The notes under the pieces are model-generated. The model had not been told where the DNA came from, did not search any database, and saw nothing but the letters and a program-made list of their open reading frames with translations. A stretch of 64,000 bases of DNA from Paenibacillus riograndensis SBR5 (GTDB lineage Bacteria > Bacillota > Bacilli > Paenibacillales > Paenibacillaceae): positions 4,323,187 through 4,387,186 of the forward strand of contig NZ_LN831776.1 of NCBI RefSeq assembly GCF_000981585.1, written 5' to 3'. Of the stretch, positions 1-8,138 are shown piece by piece. Each line of letters opens with the position of its first letter. Position 1 is the first letter of the stretch. The translations under genes and the position numbers were made by a program.

Positions 1-1
1 T

Positions 2-880
2 GCCGATAATCAGCGCACAGCCGGTCAAGCTATGATGCCATACCGGGAACTGCTGATGGGCAACCATGTCAGCTGGAGCCTGGTGGCCTACCCCTCGCCT
101 GTGTGGGCGGCCAAGGTATTCCCGGACGCTCCGCCAGAACAGCAGGTAGAACTGCTGTGGGATGCCATCTTCAAGGCTGTCAGAGCAGACCAGGAGAATC
201 CGGTTGAAGCCTGGAGCCTCCACCTGGCCGGCCTGAAGCAGCGCTGTGATATTTTGAATGCGAAAAAATACCGCAAGCTCCACTATACCGCACCAGGCAC
301 TGATCTCATGCTTGAGCTGCCGGAAGGCCATATTTGGTGTCAAGCGGGGGCTGTGAACGGACGCGGAGTACCTTTTCTGGCGAATATCCCAACCGAAGAG
401 GTCTTCACGGCACCGCTTAAGACAGGTGCAAACGGTACAGTCAGCAGCACGAAACCGCTAAGCTATAGCGGCAACATCATTGACCGTTTCACCCTTACCC
501 TGGAGAATGGGAAAGTTACAGATTTCACTGCAGAAGTGGGCCAGGATGCGTTAGCATCTCTGCTGGCGATGGACGAAGGCTCTGCTTATTTTGGGGAAGT
601 CGCCCTCGTTCCCTACCACTCTCCGATCTCGGAAAGCGGCATTCTGTACTTCACTACACTTTATGATGAGAATGCTTCCTGTCACCTGGCTCTGGGAGCA
701 GCTTACGCTTTCACTCTGGAGCAAGGTACGGCGATGACCAAAGAGCAGCTTGCCGAGCACGGGATGAATCAAAGCCTGACTCACGTGGATTTCATGATGG
801 GCTCCGCGGATATGAATATCGACGGGATTACGGATGAAGGCCTGGCCGAACCTATTTTCCGCAACGGAAACTGGGCTTAA
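2..880 (+). CDS. M29-family metallo-aminopeptidase (C-terminal part)
   Basis: The frame is open from the left edge, so the true start lies before the window; the first internal ATG is at 32. About 290 residues are visible. They match the C-terminal domain of the M29 (AmpS/aminopeptidase T/PepS) family: a glutamate in EGSAYFGEVALVP, a His in VPYHSPIS, the segment NASCHLALGAAY and the C-terminal HVDFMMGS. These are the kinds of residues that bind the two catalytic metal ions in this family. The enzyme is cytoplasmic and removes N-terminal amino acids from peptides. It ends with TAA and is followed by a strong intrinsic terminator, so it is the last gene of its transcript. Confidence 0.9.
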   Translation, partial: ADNQRTAGQAMMPYRELLMGNHVSWSLVAYPSPVWAAKVFPDAPPEQQVELLWDAIFKAVRADQENPVEAWSLHLAGLKQRCDILNAKKYRKLHYTAPGTDLMLELPEGHIWCQAGAVNGRGVPFLANIPTEEVFTAPLKTGANGTVSSTKPLSYSGNIIDRFTLTLENGKVTDFTAEVGQDALASLLAMDEGSAYFGEVALVPYHSPISESGILYFTTLYDENASCHLALGAAYAFTLEQGTAMTKEQLAEHGMNQSLTHVDFMMGSADMNIDGITDEGLAEPIFRNGNWA

Positions 881-922
881 CTTTACTATCTTGATAGCTT
901 GACAAATTTCATTAACACACTA

Positions 923-970
923 AACACCCTGTAGATTCTCTTAAAAAAGAGCGTCTCAGGGTGTTTTTTT
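923..970 (+). terminator. Intrinsic terminator of the M29 aminopeptidase gene
   Basis: A perfect 9-bp stem (AACACCCTG / CAGGGTGTT) with further internal pairing is followed by a T run. Confidence 0.9.
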
Positions 971-1108
971 GGCTACTTAGCAATAATTCAGTAAATTAAT
1001 CGCCCAAATTTGAAGATTTGTTCAAAATTAATTCACAATATTGTTGAATTTCATTCACAAATATGTCACAATACAGTTAAGGATTCTATTCCCAAGGAGG
1101 TCATTCCG

Positions 1109-1282
1109 ATGAAAGAATCATTCTCCCACGACCTGGACACAGTTAAACCGGATCGTAAAGAAACCGATGCCCCTACCGACTCCAGTATCGCCGCTTCCAA
1201 TGCCATCAAGTATACGGCCTATATCATGCTGCTGTTCGGATTTCTGTATTTTCTGATTGCTTACCTGGCCCCCATGCTGTAA
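1109..1282 (+). CDS. Small single-pass membrane protein, 57 aa
   Basis: The ATG at 1109 sits behind AAGGAGG at 1094-1100 with good spacing; the longer open frame from 1010 has no comparable site. The protein has a charged, hydrophilic N-terminal half (DTVKPDRKETD) followed by one hydrophobic segment of about 20 residues near the C-terminus (YIMLLFGFLYFLIAYLA). I do not recognise a family. The strong ribosome site, a downstream hairpin (1321-1355) and the clear membrane segment support a real small protein. Its topology is probably N-in with a very short outside tail. Confidence 0.65.
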   Translation: MKESFSHDLDTVKPDRKETDAPTDSSIAASNAIKYTAYIMLLFGFLYFLIAYLAPML

Positions 1283-1320
1283 GAGGCTCATTCAATGATA
1301 TACACTATGGAAAGCGCTTA

Positions 1321-1365
1321 CGGCTGACGCCTACTCTTACGGTACGGGTCAGCCGTTTATTCGTT
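1321..1365 (+). terminator. Putative terminator after the small membrane protein
   Basis: The inverted repeat CGGCTGAC (1321-1328) / GTCAGCCG (1348-1355) is followed by a T-rich stretch. The T run is imperfect. Confidence 0.55.
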
Positions 1366-1401
1366 ATTCCGTCTTATTGGGGATGGCAAAACCGGTGCAG
1401 C

Positions 1402-2091
1402 TTACCAGGATAAAACTTTGCCCAGCCAGCTTACAGACGCAGGACTCCATTTCCCTTCCATCCGGTTGCGCAGCCACACTATAGCCTCATCTCTCGTTCC
1501 CTTAAATTCCGGAATATGATTCTCTGCCATCCAGTGGCCGGCGGTTTCAAATGAGGTGCTGTTCCAGCCGTTTTTCTCTCCCTCGGCATTATGGCGTTCC
1601 TTCACTCCTGAGATCACAATATCCAGAGTGCCTTGCAGTTCCGTTACCGCATTGTCAAAAGCAGTTTTCTTCTCCTTCGCCTTCATGTCAGCCAGCTTAC
1701 GTAGTTCACGTGTCTCAATGCCTTGATTATCACGGATGATCTGAAGCAAGGTTAGTGCTTCTCTGCTGCAGAGTCCACTATCGTAGCGTTCCTCCAGGGA
1801 TTGTGTGCTGCCCGCAGCAGCCGCATATGCCGGGAACCATTCTCTGGCGACCAGGACTGCTTTTTTGCGGATAAATTTCCCGTACGCAGCCAGACCTTCA
1901 CCGGGAAACCGGGCACGCCAGGCCCAGGGGTCAAGCTCTGTATCGGTATGCCAGTTCTCGGCTTTGGTCAATCCGTTCACAGACGGATGCCCAGGTATGA
2001 GTACAGCCAGCGGGACAATGCCCAATTGGTCAATCACCGCTTTCATTTCTTCATAAGTCGTTACCATCCCGTGCTCTTCCATGCTGCTCAT
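1402..2091 (-). CDS. AlkZ-related / winged-helix-like conserved protein
   Basis: The protein is 229 aa from ATG 2091, which lies 8 nt after an AGGAGG; an in-frame TTG one codon earlier is less well placed. The N-terminus (TYEEMKAVIDQLGIVPL) and the DPWAWRARFPGEGLAAYGK and REWFPAYAAA segments resemble short Firmicute proteins usually named AlkZ-related after the DNA glycosylase winged-helix fold. No glycosylase catalytic motif is evident, so an enzymatic role is not supported. It is third in line after the MBL and TetR genes (38 bp gap), so it may belong to that unit. The family name comes from memory of similar sequences and should be treated as tentative. Confidence 0.6.
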   Translation of the reverse strand: MSSMEEHGMVTTYEEMKAVIDQLGIVPLAVLIPGHPSVNGLTKAENWHTDTELDPWAWRARFPGEGLAAYGKFIRKKAVLVAREWFPAYAAAAGSTQSLEERYDSGLCSREALTLLQIIRDNQGIETRELRKLADMKAKEKKTAFDNAVTELQGTLDIVISGVKERHNAEGEKNGWNSTSFETAGHWMAENHIPEFKGTRDEAIVWLRNRMEGKWSPASVSWLGKVLSW

Positions 2092-2129
2092 CAACTTTCC
2101 CTCCTGCGGTTCATATTCTTGATCCTCTA

Positions 2130-2714
2130 CTACCCAGTTCCGGTGCTTGAACTCTTGCTGCGGATACCGGCAATGAATGCGCTGATCAGCCAGTTCAAGC
2201 TGATATTCGTGTCCAAAGGCATCCCGAACCCCCCCTTGTTCTCCAAGGCAGCGAATCCGTGCAGCAAGCTGCGCAGGCCCCGGACCGCATGCAATTCATC
2301 TTCTGCATCCAGCTCATAACAGGACAACAGCCTAATAATTAAGGACAGCACCTGTTCGCTTGCCCTCACCAGCTCTGAATTGCCTTCCTCCGGTGCCCGC
2401 AGCGTAGTTTCATACAGACCCGGATGTTTCCTGGCAAAATCCACATAGGCCTGTCCCATGGCATGTATTGCTGCATCCCCCTTCAGCCCCTCCGAAGCGG
2501 CGGCTATTGCTGCATTCAGCAGCTCAAGACCGTGTACGGCAAGCAGCGAGCGCAGCCCCTGAAGACCGTTAATGTGATTATATAACGACGGTGAGCGGAC
2601 GCCTAGTCTGGCTGCGATCGCAGCCAGGGTTACTTCTTCAATGCCTTGCTCATCGGCAATTTCTGCTGCTGCCAGCACTAATGTGTGTGTATCCAATCCT
2701 TCTCGTGGCGACAT
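2130..2714 (-). CDS. TetR/AcrR-family repressor (WHG-type C-terminal domain)
   Basis: The protein is 194 aa. Residues about 8-55 form the TetR helix-turn-helix (EVTLAAIAARLGVRSPSLYNHINGL). The C-terminal ligand domain contains MGQAYVDFARKHPGLYETTLRAP, typical of the WHG group of TetR regulators. The start codon lies 1 bp after the stop of the MBL hydrolase gene, so the two are co-transcribed. Two identical-arm palindromes in the shared promoter (3448-3493) are the obvious operators, implying autorepression that a small molecule relieves. The ligand is unknown; a substrate or product of the MBL hydrolase is a reasonable guess. Confidence 0.9.
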   Translation of the reverse strand: MSPREGLDTHTLVLAAAEIADEQGIEEVTLAAIAARLGVRSPSLYNHINGLQGLRSLLAVHGLELLNAAIAAASEGLKGDAAIHAMGQAYVDFARKHPGLYETTLRAPEEGNSELVRASEQVLSLIIRLLSCYELDAEDELHAVRGLRSLLHGFAALENKGGFGMPLDTNISLNWLISAFIAGIRSKSSSTGTG

Positions 2715-2715
2715 C

Positions 2716-3435
2716 TCAATTCCCCGCTTTCTTCTGAAGCTGTTCGGCTTGTTCTACCGCGTATTTCATATGTTCAATCGGGGCATGCAGCAGATTGCCA
2801 TGTCCCACAGCAAGCACCTTCGGTGACAGCTTGAGAAGCTTAACCGCACTTTCCAAAGCACTGGCCTTATTCCAGGTAGCCATAGCAGGGAAAGGAAAAA
2901 ACGGCACTACAGTCCCCGCGACAGCTGTTCTACGGAAAGTCTGCAAAGCATCTCCGGCAATTAGCGCTCCTGTACGCTCATCCAGAAAAGACATCGAACC
3001 CGGTGTATGCCCTGGCGTAGCAATTGCTGTTAAGGAACCTACAGCATCGCCTTCCTGCAGCAGGATATCCGGTACAGTGGTGATTTTGGTTGGCACACTG
3101 CCTTTAATGGGTGTCTGCGGCTCGCCCTCTCTCAGGGAACGGTCCCCTCGAAGCAATGCCGCATCCCGTTCCGAAATGTATACCTGGGCTGAAGGAAGCC
3201 GCTGCTTCAGTTCATCCAGCGCTCCGACATGATCACCATGGGCATGCGTCAGTATAATGCGGTTAATGGGCTTATTCAGCTTGGCCGCCGTATCCAGAAT
3301 TCCTTGCACACTGAATGACATCGCAGCATCGATCAATGTCAGGCCTTCTTTTTCTTCAACCAGGTAACAATTTACGGGAAACAATCTTGGCAGCCAGGTA
3401 AGCTGCAGCAATTGGCCTTCTTGTGTCAATCTCAT
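2716..3435 (-). CDS. MBL-fold metallo-hydrolase
   Basis: The protein is 239 aa and cytoplasmic. It carries the metallo-beta-lactamase signature THAHGDHVGAL (HxHxDH) near residue 70, a later metal ligand in TPGHTPGSMSF, the aspartate in LIAGDAL and a C-terminal GHG motif. This architecture is that of stand-alone Firmicute MBL hydrolases (glyoxalase II/YflN-like); the substrate cannot be read from sequence. The ATG is preceded by GGAGGGG. It is the first gene of an operon with the adjacent TetR repressor, which probably controls it. Confidence 0.88.
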   Translation of the reverse strand: MRLTQEGQLLQLTWLPRLFPVNCYLVEEKEGLTLIDAAMSFSVQGILDTAAKLNKPINRIILTHAHGDHVGALDELKQRLPSAQVYISERDAALLRGDRSLREGEPQTPIKGSVPTKITTVPDILLQEGDAVGSLTAIATPGHTPGSMSFLDERTGALIAGDALQTFRRTAVAGTVVPFFPFPAMATWNKASALESAVKLLKLSPKVLAVGHGNLLHAPIEHMKYAVEQAEQLQKKAGN

Positions 3436-3447
3436 AGAAACCCCTCC

Positions 3448-3497
3448 AAAACTAATATCGTTAGTTTTAATATAAACTAATTACATTAGTTTTTCAA
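3448..3497 (-). promoter_or_regulatory. Promoter with two TetR-type operators
   Basis: Reading on the minus strand, TTGAAA (3492-3497) and TATATT (3469-3474) are separated by exactly 17 bp, a good SigA promoter. One palindrome, AAACTAA-5-TTAGTTT (3474-3492), fills the spacer. A second with the same arms and 5-bp gap (3448-3468, 8-bp arms) lies between the -10 and the ribosome site. The dyad centres are 25 bp apart. Both elements are visible directly; that the downstream TetR binds them is inference. Confidence 0.85.
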
Positions 3498-3664
3498 GAG
3501 TTCACTATTGAAATTAGGATTTTTAAGTATTGATATTCCCGTTTTGCGATCATAATCCATATATTGGTTTGATTGTTATTTTAAGTCCTACTCTTTCCAA
3601 TCATAACGTGTTATCATACATTTTATATAATACACTTGTATTAAAAAAGGAGACATGCTGTATC

Positions 3665-4678
3665 ATGAACCAAGTCAAATCTGAGAAAAAATCATCAAAA
3701 CGAATATGGAAAAAGCTGCTGCTAATTGTTTTGTCAGCCATAATCCTCCTTATCGGATCAGGATTTCTGTACGAAGCTATAGCCTCAAATGCCGCCAAAA
3801 AGCAATATCCAGCGCCAGGAAAACTGGTAGATGCAGGGGGCTTCAAACTGCATATCCATAAACAGGGTACCGGGAGCCCCACCATTATTCTCGAATCGGG
3901 GAGCGGTGAGACCAGCTTATCTTGGAGAGATATCCCTGATCAGCTGGCTAAATCCGCTACTGTGGTCAGTTATGACCGGGCTGGTTATGCCTGGAGCGAG
4001 TCATCCCCTAACGAACGCACCGGCGCTAATATCGTCCGTGAGCTGCATAACGCACTTATGAACGAAGGATTACCCGGCCCTTATCTGGTTGTAGGCCATT
4101 CCCTGGGCGGAATGTACGCCCGCCTCTTCACTCAGACTTACAGGGATGATGTCATGGGTCTAGTACTGGTTGATGCCAGACCGGAGAATGACGAACGGGA
4201 GACGGCAGCCATTCTGAAGGCAGAGAAATTCGCCGGGAATCCATCCGCTGCCATCCTCGCCATTCTGAAGCGCTCTGGAGTTATGCGCTTGTTCCAGGAC
4301 AGCCTGCTGGAAGGTATGGTCGCGAAGGAAGACCGGGGCAAATTCATTAACGTCATTTCTACACCAAGCTATTTTACCGCCAAGGAGCAAGAAGGAAAAT
4401 TGGCCACCTCCACCGAGGATGCGATCCGCGGGCAAAACTTCGGCGCTCTTCCGGTACGCATCATTGCCCGGGGACTTCCGCAGGACTATGCTTCATTCGG
4501 ATTCTCCGAAGCAGGCGGCAAGCAGCTTGAAGCAATTTGGCAGGCCGGACAGCGAAGCATGCTGCAGCTCTCTACTGACAGTAAGCTCACTATTGCCGAA
4601 AAAAGCGGCCATATGATAATTCATGACCAGCCGGAGCTGGTGATCGAGACAATACTCAGCTTATTGAAACAGAAATAA
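3665..4678 (+). CDS. Membrane-anchored alpha/beta hydrolase
   Basis: The protein is 337 aa from ATG 3665, preceded by AGGAG at 3648-3652; the longer open frame back to 3530 has no good ribosome site. Residues about 14-36 form an N-terminal hydrophobic anchor (KKLLLIVLSAIILLIGSGFLY), so the enzyme probably faces outside the membrane. The alpha/beta-hydrolase core contains the nucleophile elbow GHSLGG, an acid in the VLVDARPE region and a C-terminal SGHMIIHDQP with the catalytic histidine. The substrate is unknown. It is transcribed away from the MBL/TetR unit and overlaps the convergent reading frame at 4621-5157 by 58 bp. Confidence 0.85.
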   Translation: MNQVKSEKKSSKRIWKKLLLIVLSAIILLIGSGFLYEAIASNAAKKQYPAPGKLVDAGGFKLHIHKQGTGSPTIILESGSGETSLSWRDIPDQLAKSATVVSYDRAGYAWSESSPNERTGANIVRELHNALMNEGLPGPYLVVGHSLGGMYARLFTQTYRDDVMGLVLVDARPENDERETAAILKAEKFAGNPSAAILAILKRSGVMRLFQDSLLEGMVAKEDRGKFINVISTPSYFTAKEQEGKLATSTEDAIRGQNFGALPVRIIARGLPQDYASFGFSEAGGKQLEAIWQAGQRSMLQLSTDSKLTIAEKSGHMIIHDQPELVIETILSLLKQK

Positions 4679-5157
4679 TCAGTTGGCAACGGAGTTATAA
4701 TCGCCACCCTACCGCGCCCCTTCCGGGGCTCTTCCTGTGGGACCAGGATCCCTGCATATCCCCAAATCTCCATGATTACATCCCGTTCATGCTGATTTGC
4801 CGGGAGCAGGTCCCTCCAGCGTTTCTCCAGCTTCCGCGCTGTATTGTCAGGGCCACACGACTCCACCGCTGCTACCATTCGTTCAAGGATGGCCAGGTCC
4901 TCTCTGCTGACACTGAATTCTTCCTCTCTGCTCAGCAGCTCCAGATCCAGCATGCAATATAAAAGGTGGTTGAGCCGAATGCCGCCCCATTTGACCCGTT
5001 CAAAATTCAGCACATTCAGGTCTCCACCTACATAGCTTTTATCAGACATAATTCTCCTGGCGCTGCAATCGCCGCAGCTGCTGTAGCTGGCTCTCTCCAG
5101 CGGATGCTGCTCATAGGAGTGCAGCTCCATACCGGAAGTCAGCGCCCAGCTGGACAA
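4621..5157 (-). pseudogene. Unrecognised protein, probably a 5'-truncated gene remnant
   Basis: This frame encodes up to 178 aa from a TTG at 5157 with no convincing ribosome site; the frame is closed by TAA at 5191-5193. The body (GGDLNVLNFERVKWGGIRLNHLLY... EKRWRDLLPANQHERDVIMEIWGYAGIL) reads like genuine protein, with a CGDC motif near residue 28. I do not recognise the family. The interspersed repeat begins about 80 bp upstream, exactly where the missing 5' part would be. The tail overlaps the convergent hydrolase gene. It may be a short intact gene, but a truncated one fits better. Confidence 0.4.
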
Positions 5158-5239
5158 CGCACTCCGGAGATAACTTTCCTCGTAGACAGATTATGTAAAA
5201 AAACTGTTTTGCGGGATTTCTTATTTCCTGCAGAACCAA

Positions 5240-5441
5240 AACGGCTGTACCGTCCTCCACGGGACAGCGCAGCCGTCTTGGTTCTAGCGTTACCTGGAGA
5301 ACGACTCCCTATGAATCCTACGGCAACTCTTTAAGTGGAATAAGGGACACTAATTTGCCGAAGTACCCTACCCTCGGGCAGATGAAGTGGAAAAAGGGAC
5401 ACTAATTCAGCCCATTTCACCATCGGACAAGAAATGTGGCC
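5240..5441. repeat. Interspersed repeat copy A, left part
   Basis: This stretch matches 14983-15188 with scattered differences (roughly four of five bases identical by eye). Shared blocks include CTGTACCGTCCTCCACGGGA, ATGAATCCTACGGCAAC and two direct units like AAGTGGAAAAAGGGACACTAATT. It is cut off by IS110 copy 1 and resumes at 7009. Confidence 0.85.
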
Positions 5442-5540
5442 CAATTTATACGAAAATAACTTTGTCGCTTCACAGCTCGAAAGTAAATTTTGCTTTAAAG
5501 ATCCCCTATATCGGAACTTCATTTTTTTAAAAAGTGGGTA

Positions 5541-6766
5541 TCATGTAATAGGTGTCAGTTCCACTTGGTAGCCTAGCTTTTGAAGTTTTTTAATCAGGTA
5601 ATTTGCGGTCTGCTCTGGGGTGTTCAGATATTCCGTCCCCAGCTCGGTATAGGGGACTTTATCCCGAAGCATCACATACATGATTCGGATCATCGCATGG
5701 GCTAAAGCGACGATGGCTTTCTGTTTTCCTGCCCGTTTCACGATCCGACTGTACATAGCGGAAAGCCGATTATTCTTGGACTTGCTCGCTGCCCAAGCGC
5801 ACTGGACGAGTACGGCTTTCAGACCTCGGTTCCCGCGTTGGTTCTTTTTACTTTTTTTTTACCGGCGCTCTCATGGTTGGCTGGACACACCCCGACCCAA
5901 GAGGCCAGATGAGCTTCACTTGGAAAAGGAGACACGTCGGTACCCAGTTCCGCCACGATGCTCGCCGCGGCATCCGTGCTCACGCCTGGAATGGTATCCA
6001 GCAGTTCAATTTCCTTCCTGTATGGTTGCACCAGTTCCTCAATTTCAGCTTCCAACGTCTGCATTTCACTCTCCAGATACTGCAAATGATCCCAATGACG
6101 CCGGATCATCTTCCGGTGATGCAGACGTAGTCGGCCGTTCATCGCTTCGACCAGTGAAGGCACCTTCATCTTCAGCCGGGTATGCACCAGCTTGCGGACC
6201 TCATGCACCTCCAGCACTTCGCCATTCACAATCGAGTCCAGTAGCGCACGACCGGAAACGCCAAAAAGATCGGAGACATACGTGGTCAGTTTAATGTTGG
6301 CATCTTGTAGAATTTTGTGAATCCGGTTCTTTTCTTGCGTCGCGTTTTGCTTAAGCTTGCGCAGATACCGGGTAAGGTCACGCAAATCGCGGATGGGCTC
6401 GTCCGGGACAAAGCTTCCCTCAATCAAGCCGCAGCGGTGGAGCTTGGCGATCCACTCGGCATCCTTGACGTCGGTCTTCTTCCCGGGCATATTGCGGATG
6501 CGTTGCGGGTTGGCCAGCGTGATCGTACAGGTGCTTTCTAGAATGTTCCACACGGGTTTCCAAAAGACCCCTGTACTTTCCATGGCAATCTCGGTACATC
6601 CCTGCTGCTCCAGCCACTCCTGTAATCTCAAAAGCTCGCGGGTCGTGGTTCCAAACGTCTCGATCACGGACTTGGGTTTCTTCTCCAGGGGGCCACTCAG
6701 TAGACAAACCACCACCGTCTCCTGATGAATATCCAACCCGGCACAGCGTTCACGAATGGCATCCAT
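5541..6766 (-). CDS. IS110-family transposase, frame broken at an A9 run (copy 1)
   Basis: From ATG 6766 (GGAGG 8 nt upstream) the zero frame gives 315 aa and stops at 5819. The N-terminal RuvC-like domain has the DEDD set D12, E63, D99 and D102 (AGLDIHQ, AMESTG, KTDVKDAEW). The C-terminal Transposase_20 domain begins at LLDTIPGVSTDAA and is cut short. A -1 shift at nine A residues (T run 5852-5860 on the plus strand) joins it to a downstream frame ending at 5541, which contains the expected QCAWAASKSKNN and KAIVALAHAMIRI segments, for 408 aa in total. Copy 2 has the same sequence, so this is either programmed frameshifting or an inherited defect. It is an RNA-guided DNA recombinase if the leader is a bridge RNA. 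Confidence 0.85.
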
Positions 6767-6779
6767 ATTCCCTACCTCC

Positions 6780-7005
6780 AAGCTAAAAGTATGCGTGGAT
6801 CATGCAACCTAAAGAGGTGAAATTTTATACACGTGCTCGTGGCAACACTCGGCGATCCTCGTCGTTGCAGTTGGTCAGATTAGGTTACGGGATGTTTCAC
6901 CAATATTGAATCGACCTCTGATCCACAGCACGATTTTACCAAATATATACTCTGACTTCACCTGATTTTCATGACCGACGGTGGCCGCCAGGCCATGGGT
7001 GATTA
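6780..7005 (-). ncRNA. Candidate bridge RNA leader of IS110 copy 1
   Basis: This is the noncoding segment between the left end of the element and the transposase start, the mirror of 59761-59986. It holds several exact inverted repeats (described for copy 2). IS110-group elements express a bridge RNA from this position, which is established for IS621. The RNA itself is inferred here. Confidence 0.5.
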
Positions 7006-7008
7006 GGT

Positions 7009-7210
7009 ATACTTTTTCCACTTCAATCTCAGGATTTCTTAATTTTCGGAAAAATTAGTTCCCTTTTTCCAACTAGCGCCGCCTGATGAAGATCCCGGTA
7101 AGCGAATACTGGCTGGAATGAGGATATCTAGACCGGCCACCCCCTCAGAACTCGGCCTTCACCGCCCCAACAACGGTATTTCTGCCGTTGCTCGTTACAA
7201 ATTCGTCCAA
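7009..7210. repeat. Interspersed repeat copy A, right part
   Basis: This continues the match to the copy at 14983-15395 (from about 15191), including TCTCAGGATT, the inverted units TACTTTTTCCACTT and TTCCCTTTTTCCAACTAG, CCTCAGAACTCGG and a hairpin CAACGG-TATTTCTG-CCGTTG. The match fades just after ACAAATTCG. Confidence 0.85.
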
Positions 7211-7261
7211 CCACCCTGACGGGAATAGCAACCCGAGTTACACTGTATAATTTCTTATACA

Positions 7262-7308
7262 ATAAAAAACAGGTAAAGCTCCTTACCACCAAGGAGCTTT
7301 ACCTGTTT
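7262..7308 (-). terminator. Terminator of the pst operon
   Basis: An 18-bp perfect stem (7267-7284 / 7291-7308, core AGGTAAAGCTCCTT) with a 6-nt loop is followed on the minus strand by a T-rich tract. Confidence 0.92.
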
Positions 7309-7324
7309 CTGATAAATCCTGTAA

Positions 7325-8101
7325 TCAGCCAAAGCGGCCCATAATATATTCCTGGGTCATTTGATTCTCCGGATTGCTGAATACCTTTTCTGTTTTGTCA
7401 TACTCCACAAGTGAACCCAGATAGAAGTAAGCTGTAAAATCAGAGATCCGCGCGGCCTGCTGCATATTGTGCGTCACAATAACGATCCGCAGTTCCTCCT
7501 TCAGCTCCTTAATCAATTCTTCCACTTTGCCGGTAGATACCGGATCGAGCGCAGAAGCGGGTTCGTCCAGCAGAAGAATCTGCGGATTAACCGACAAGGC
7601 ACGCGCAATGCAGAGACGCTGCTGCTGCCCGCCGGACAAAGCGAGCGCCGAATCCTTCAGCCGATCCTTAACTTCGTCCCACAGCGCGGCGCGGCGCAAA
7701 CTGCTCTCCACGATTTCATCCAAAGCCGCTTTGCCTTTGATGCCGTGATATTTGGGACCAAACGCGATGTTGTCGTAAATCGACTTATAAAACGGATTGG
7801 GCTTCTGCCAGACCATGCCGATTTTTTGACGAAGCTTGATGACATCCGTGCCGGGAGCATTGATGTCCACACCGTCGATCCAGATGCTCCCTTTCGTTGT
7901 CGATCCGGAGATTTCATCGTTCATCCGGTTCAATGAGCGGAGAAAGGTCGATTTGCCGCAGCCTGAAGGGCCGATCAGTGCTGTAACTGTATTCTGTGCA
8001 AAGGGAAGGCTAATCCCCTTAACTGCCTCATATGTGCCGTAAAATATGCTCAAATCTTCCGTTTGAAAGGATTCGCGCACCACCGGTTCTGCTATACCCA
8101 T
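7325..8101 (-). CDS. pstB: Phosphate ABC transporter ATP-binding protein PstB
   Basis: The protein is 258 aa, the normal PstB length. Walker A is GPSGCGKST, the ABC signature LSGGQQQRL, Walker [13 protein letters not shown], and the switch histidine lies in IVTHNMQQA. The segment [10 protein letters not shown] is characteristic of PstB. It energises high-affinity phosphate import on the cytoplasmic face of PstC/PstA. The ATG is preceded by AGGAGGAG. It is the last gene of pstS-pstC-pstA-pstB and is followed directly by a strong terminator. Confidence 0.97.
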   Translation of the reverse strand: MGIAEPVVRESFQTEDLSIFYGTYEAVKGISLPFAQNTVTALIGPSGCGKSTFLRSLNRMNDEISGSTTKGSIWIDGVDINAPGTDVIKLRQKIGMVWQKPNPFYKSIYDNIAFGPKYHGIKGKAALDEIVESSLRRAALWDEVKDRLKDSALALSGGQQQRLCIARALSVNPQILLLDEPASALDPVSTGKVEELIKELKEELRIVIVTHNMQQAARISDFTAYFYLGSLVEYDKTEKVFSNPENQMTQEYIMGRFG

Positions 8102-8138
8102 CTTGTACTCCTCCTAATAGTCCATCGTATACTTGCTT

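Larger units (their letters stand above)
5442..7008 (-). mobile_element. IS110-family insertion sequence, copy 1
   Basis: A segment of 1567 bp reappears, apparently unchanged and in inverse orientation, at 59758-61324. It holds one transposase reading region on the minus strand, a noncoding stretch of about 225 bp before the transposase and about 100 bp after it; there are no terminal inverted repeats. This layout is that of the IS110 group rather than IS1111. The element splits an interspersed repeat whose uninterrupted relative lies at 14983-15395. The shared segment probably includes a few bases of common target (ACC at one end, CAATT at the other), so the exact ends are uncertain by about 3-5 bp. 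Confidence 0.92.

Noticed and set aside
1310..1330. GGAAAGCGCTTAC near the small membrane protein considered as a catabolite (cre) site.
   Set aside because: The spacing within the motif is one base off the consensus and the sequence lies after the gene, next to a terminator.
3530..3664. N-terminal extension of the alpha/beta hydrolase frame.
   Set aside because: The extension has no ribosome site and unusual composition; the AGGAG and membrane anchor support the start at 3665.
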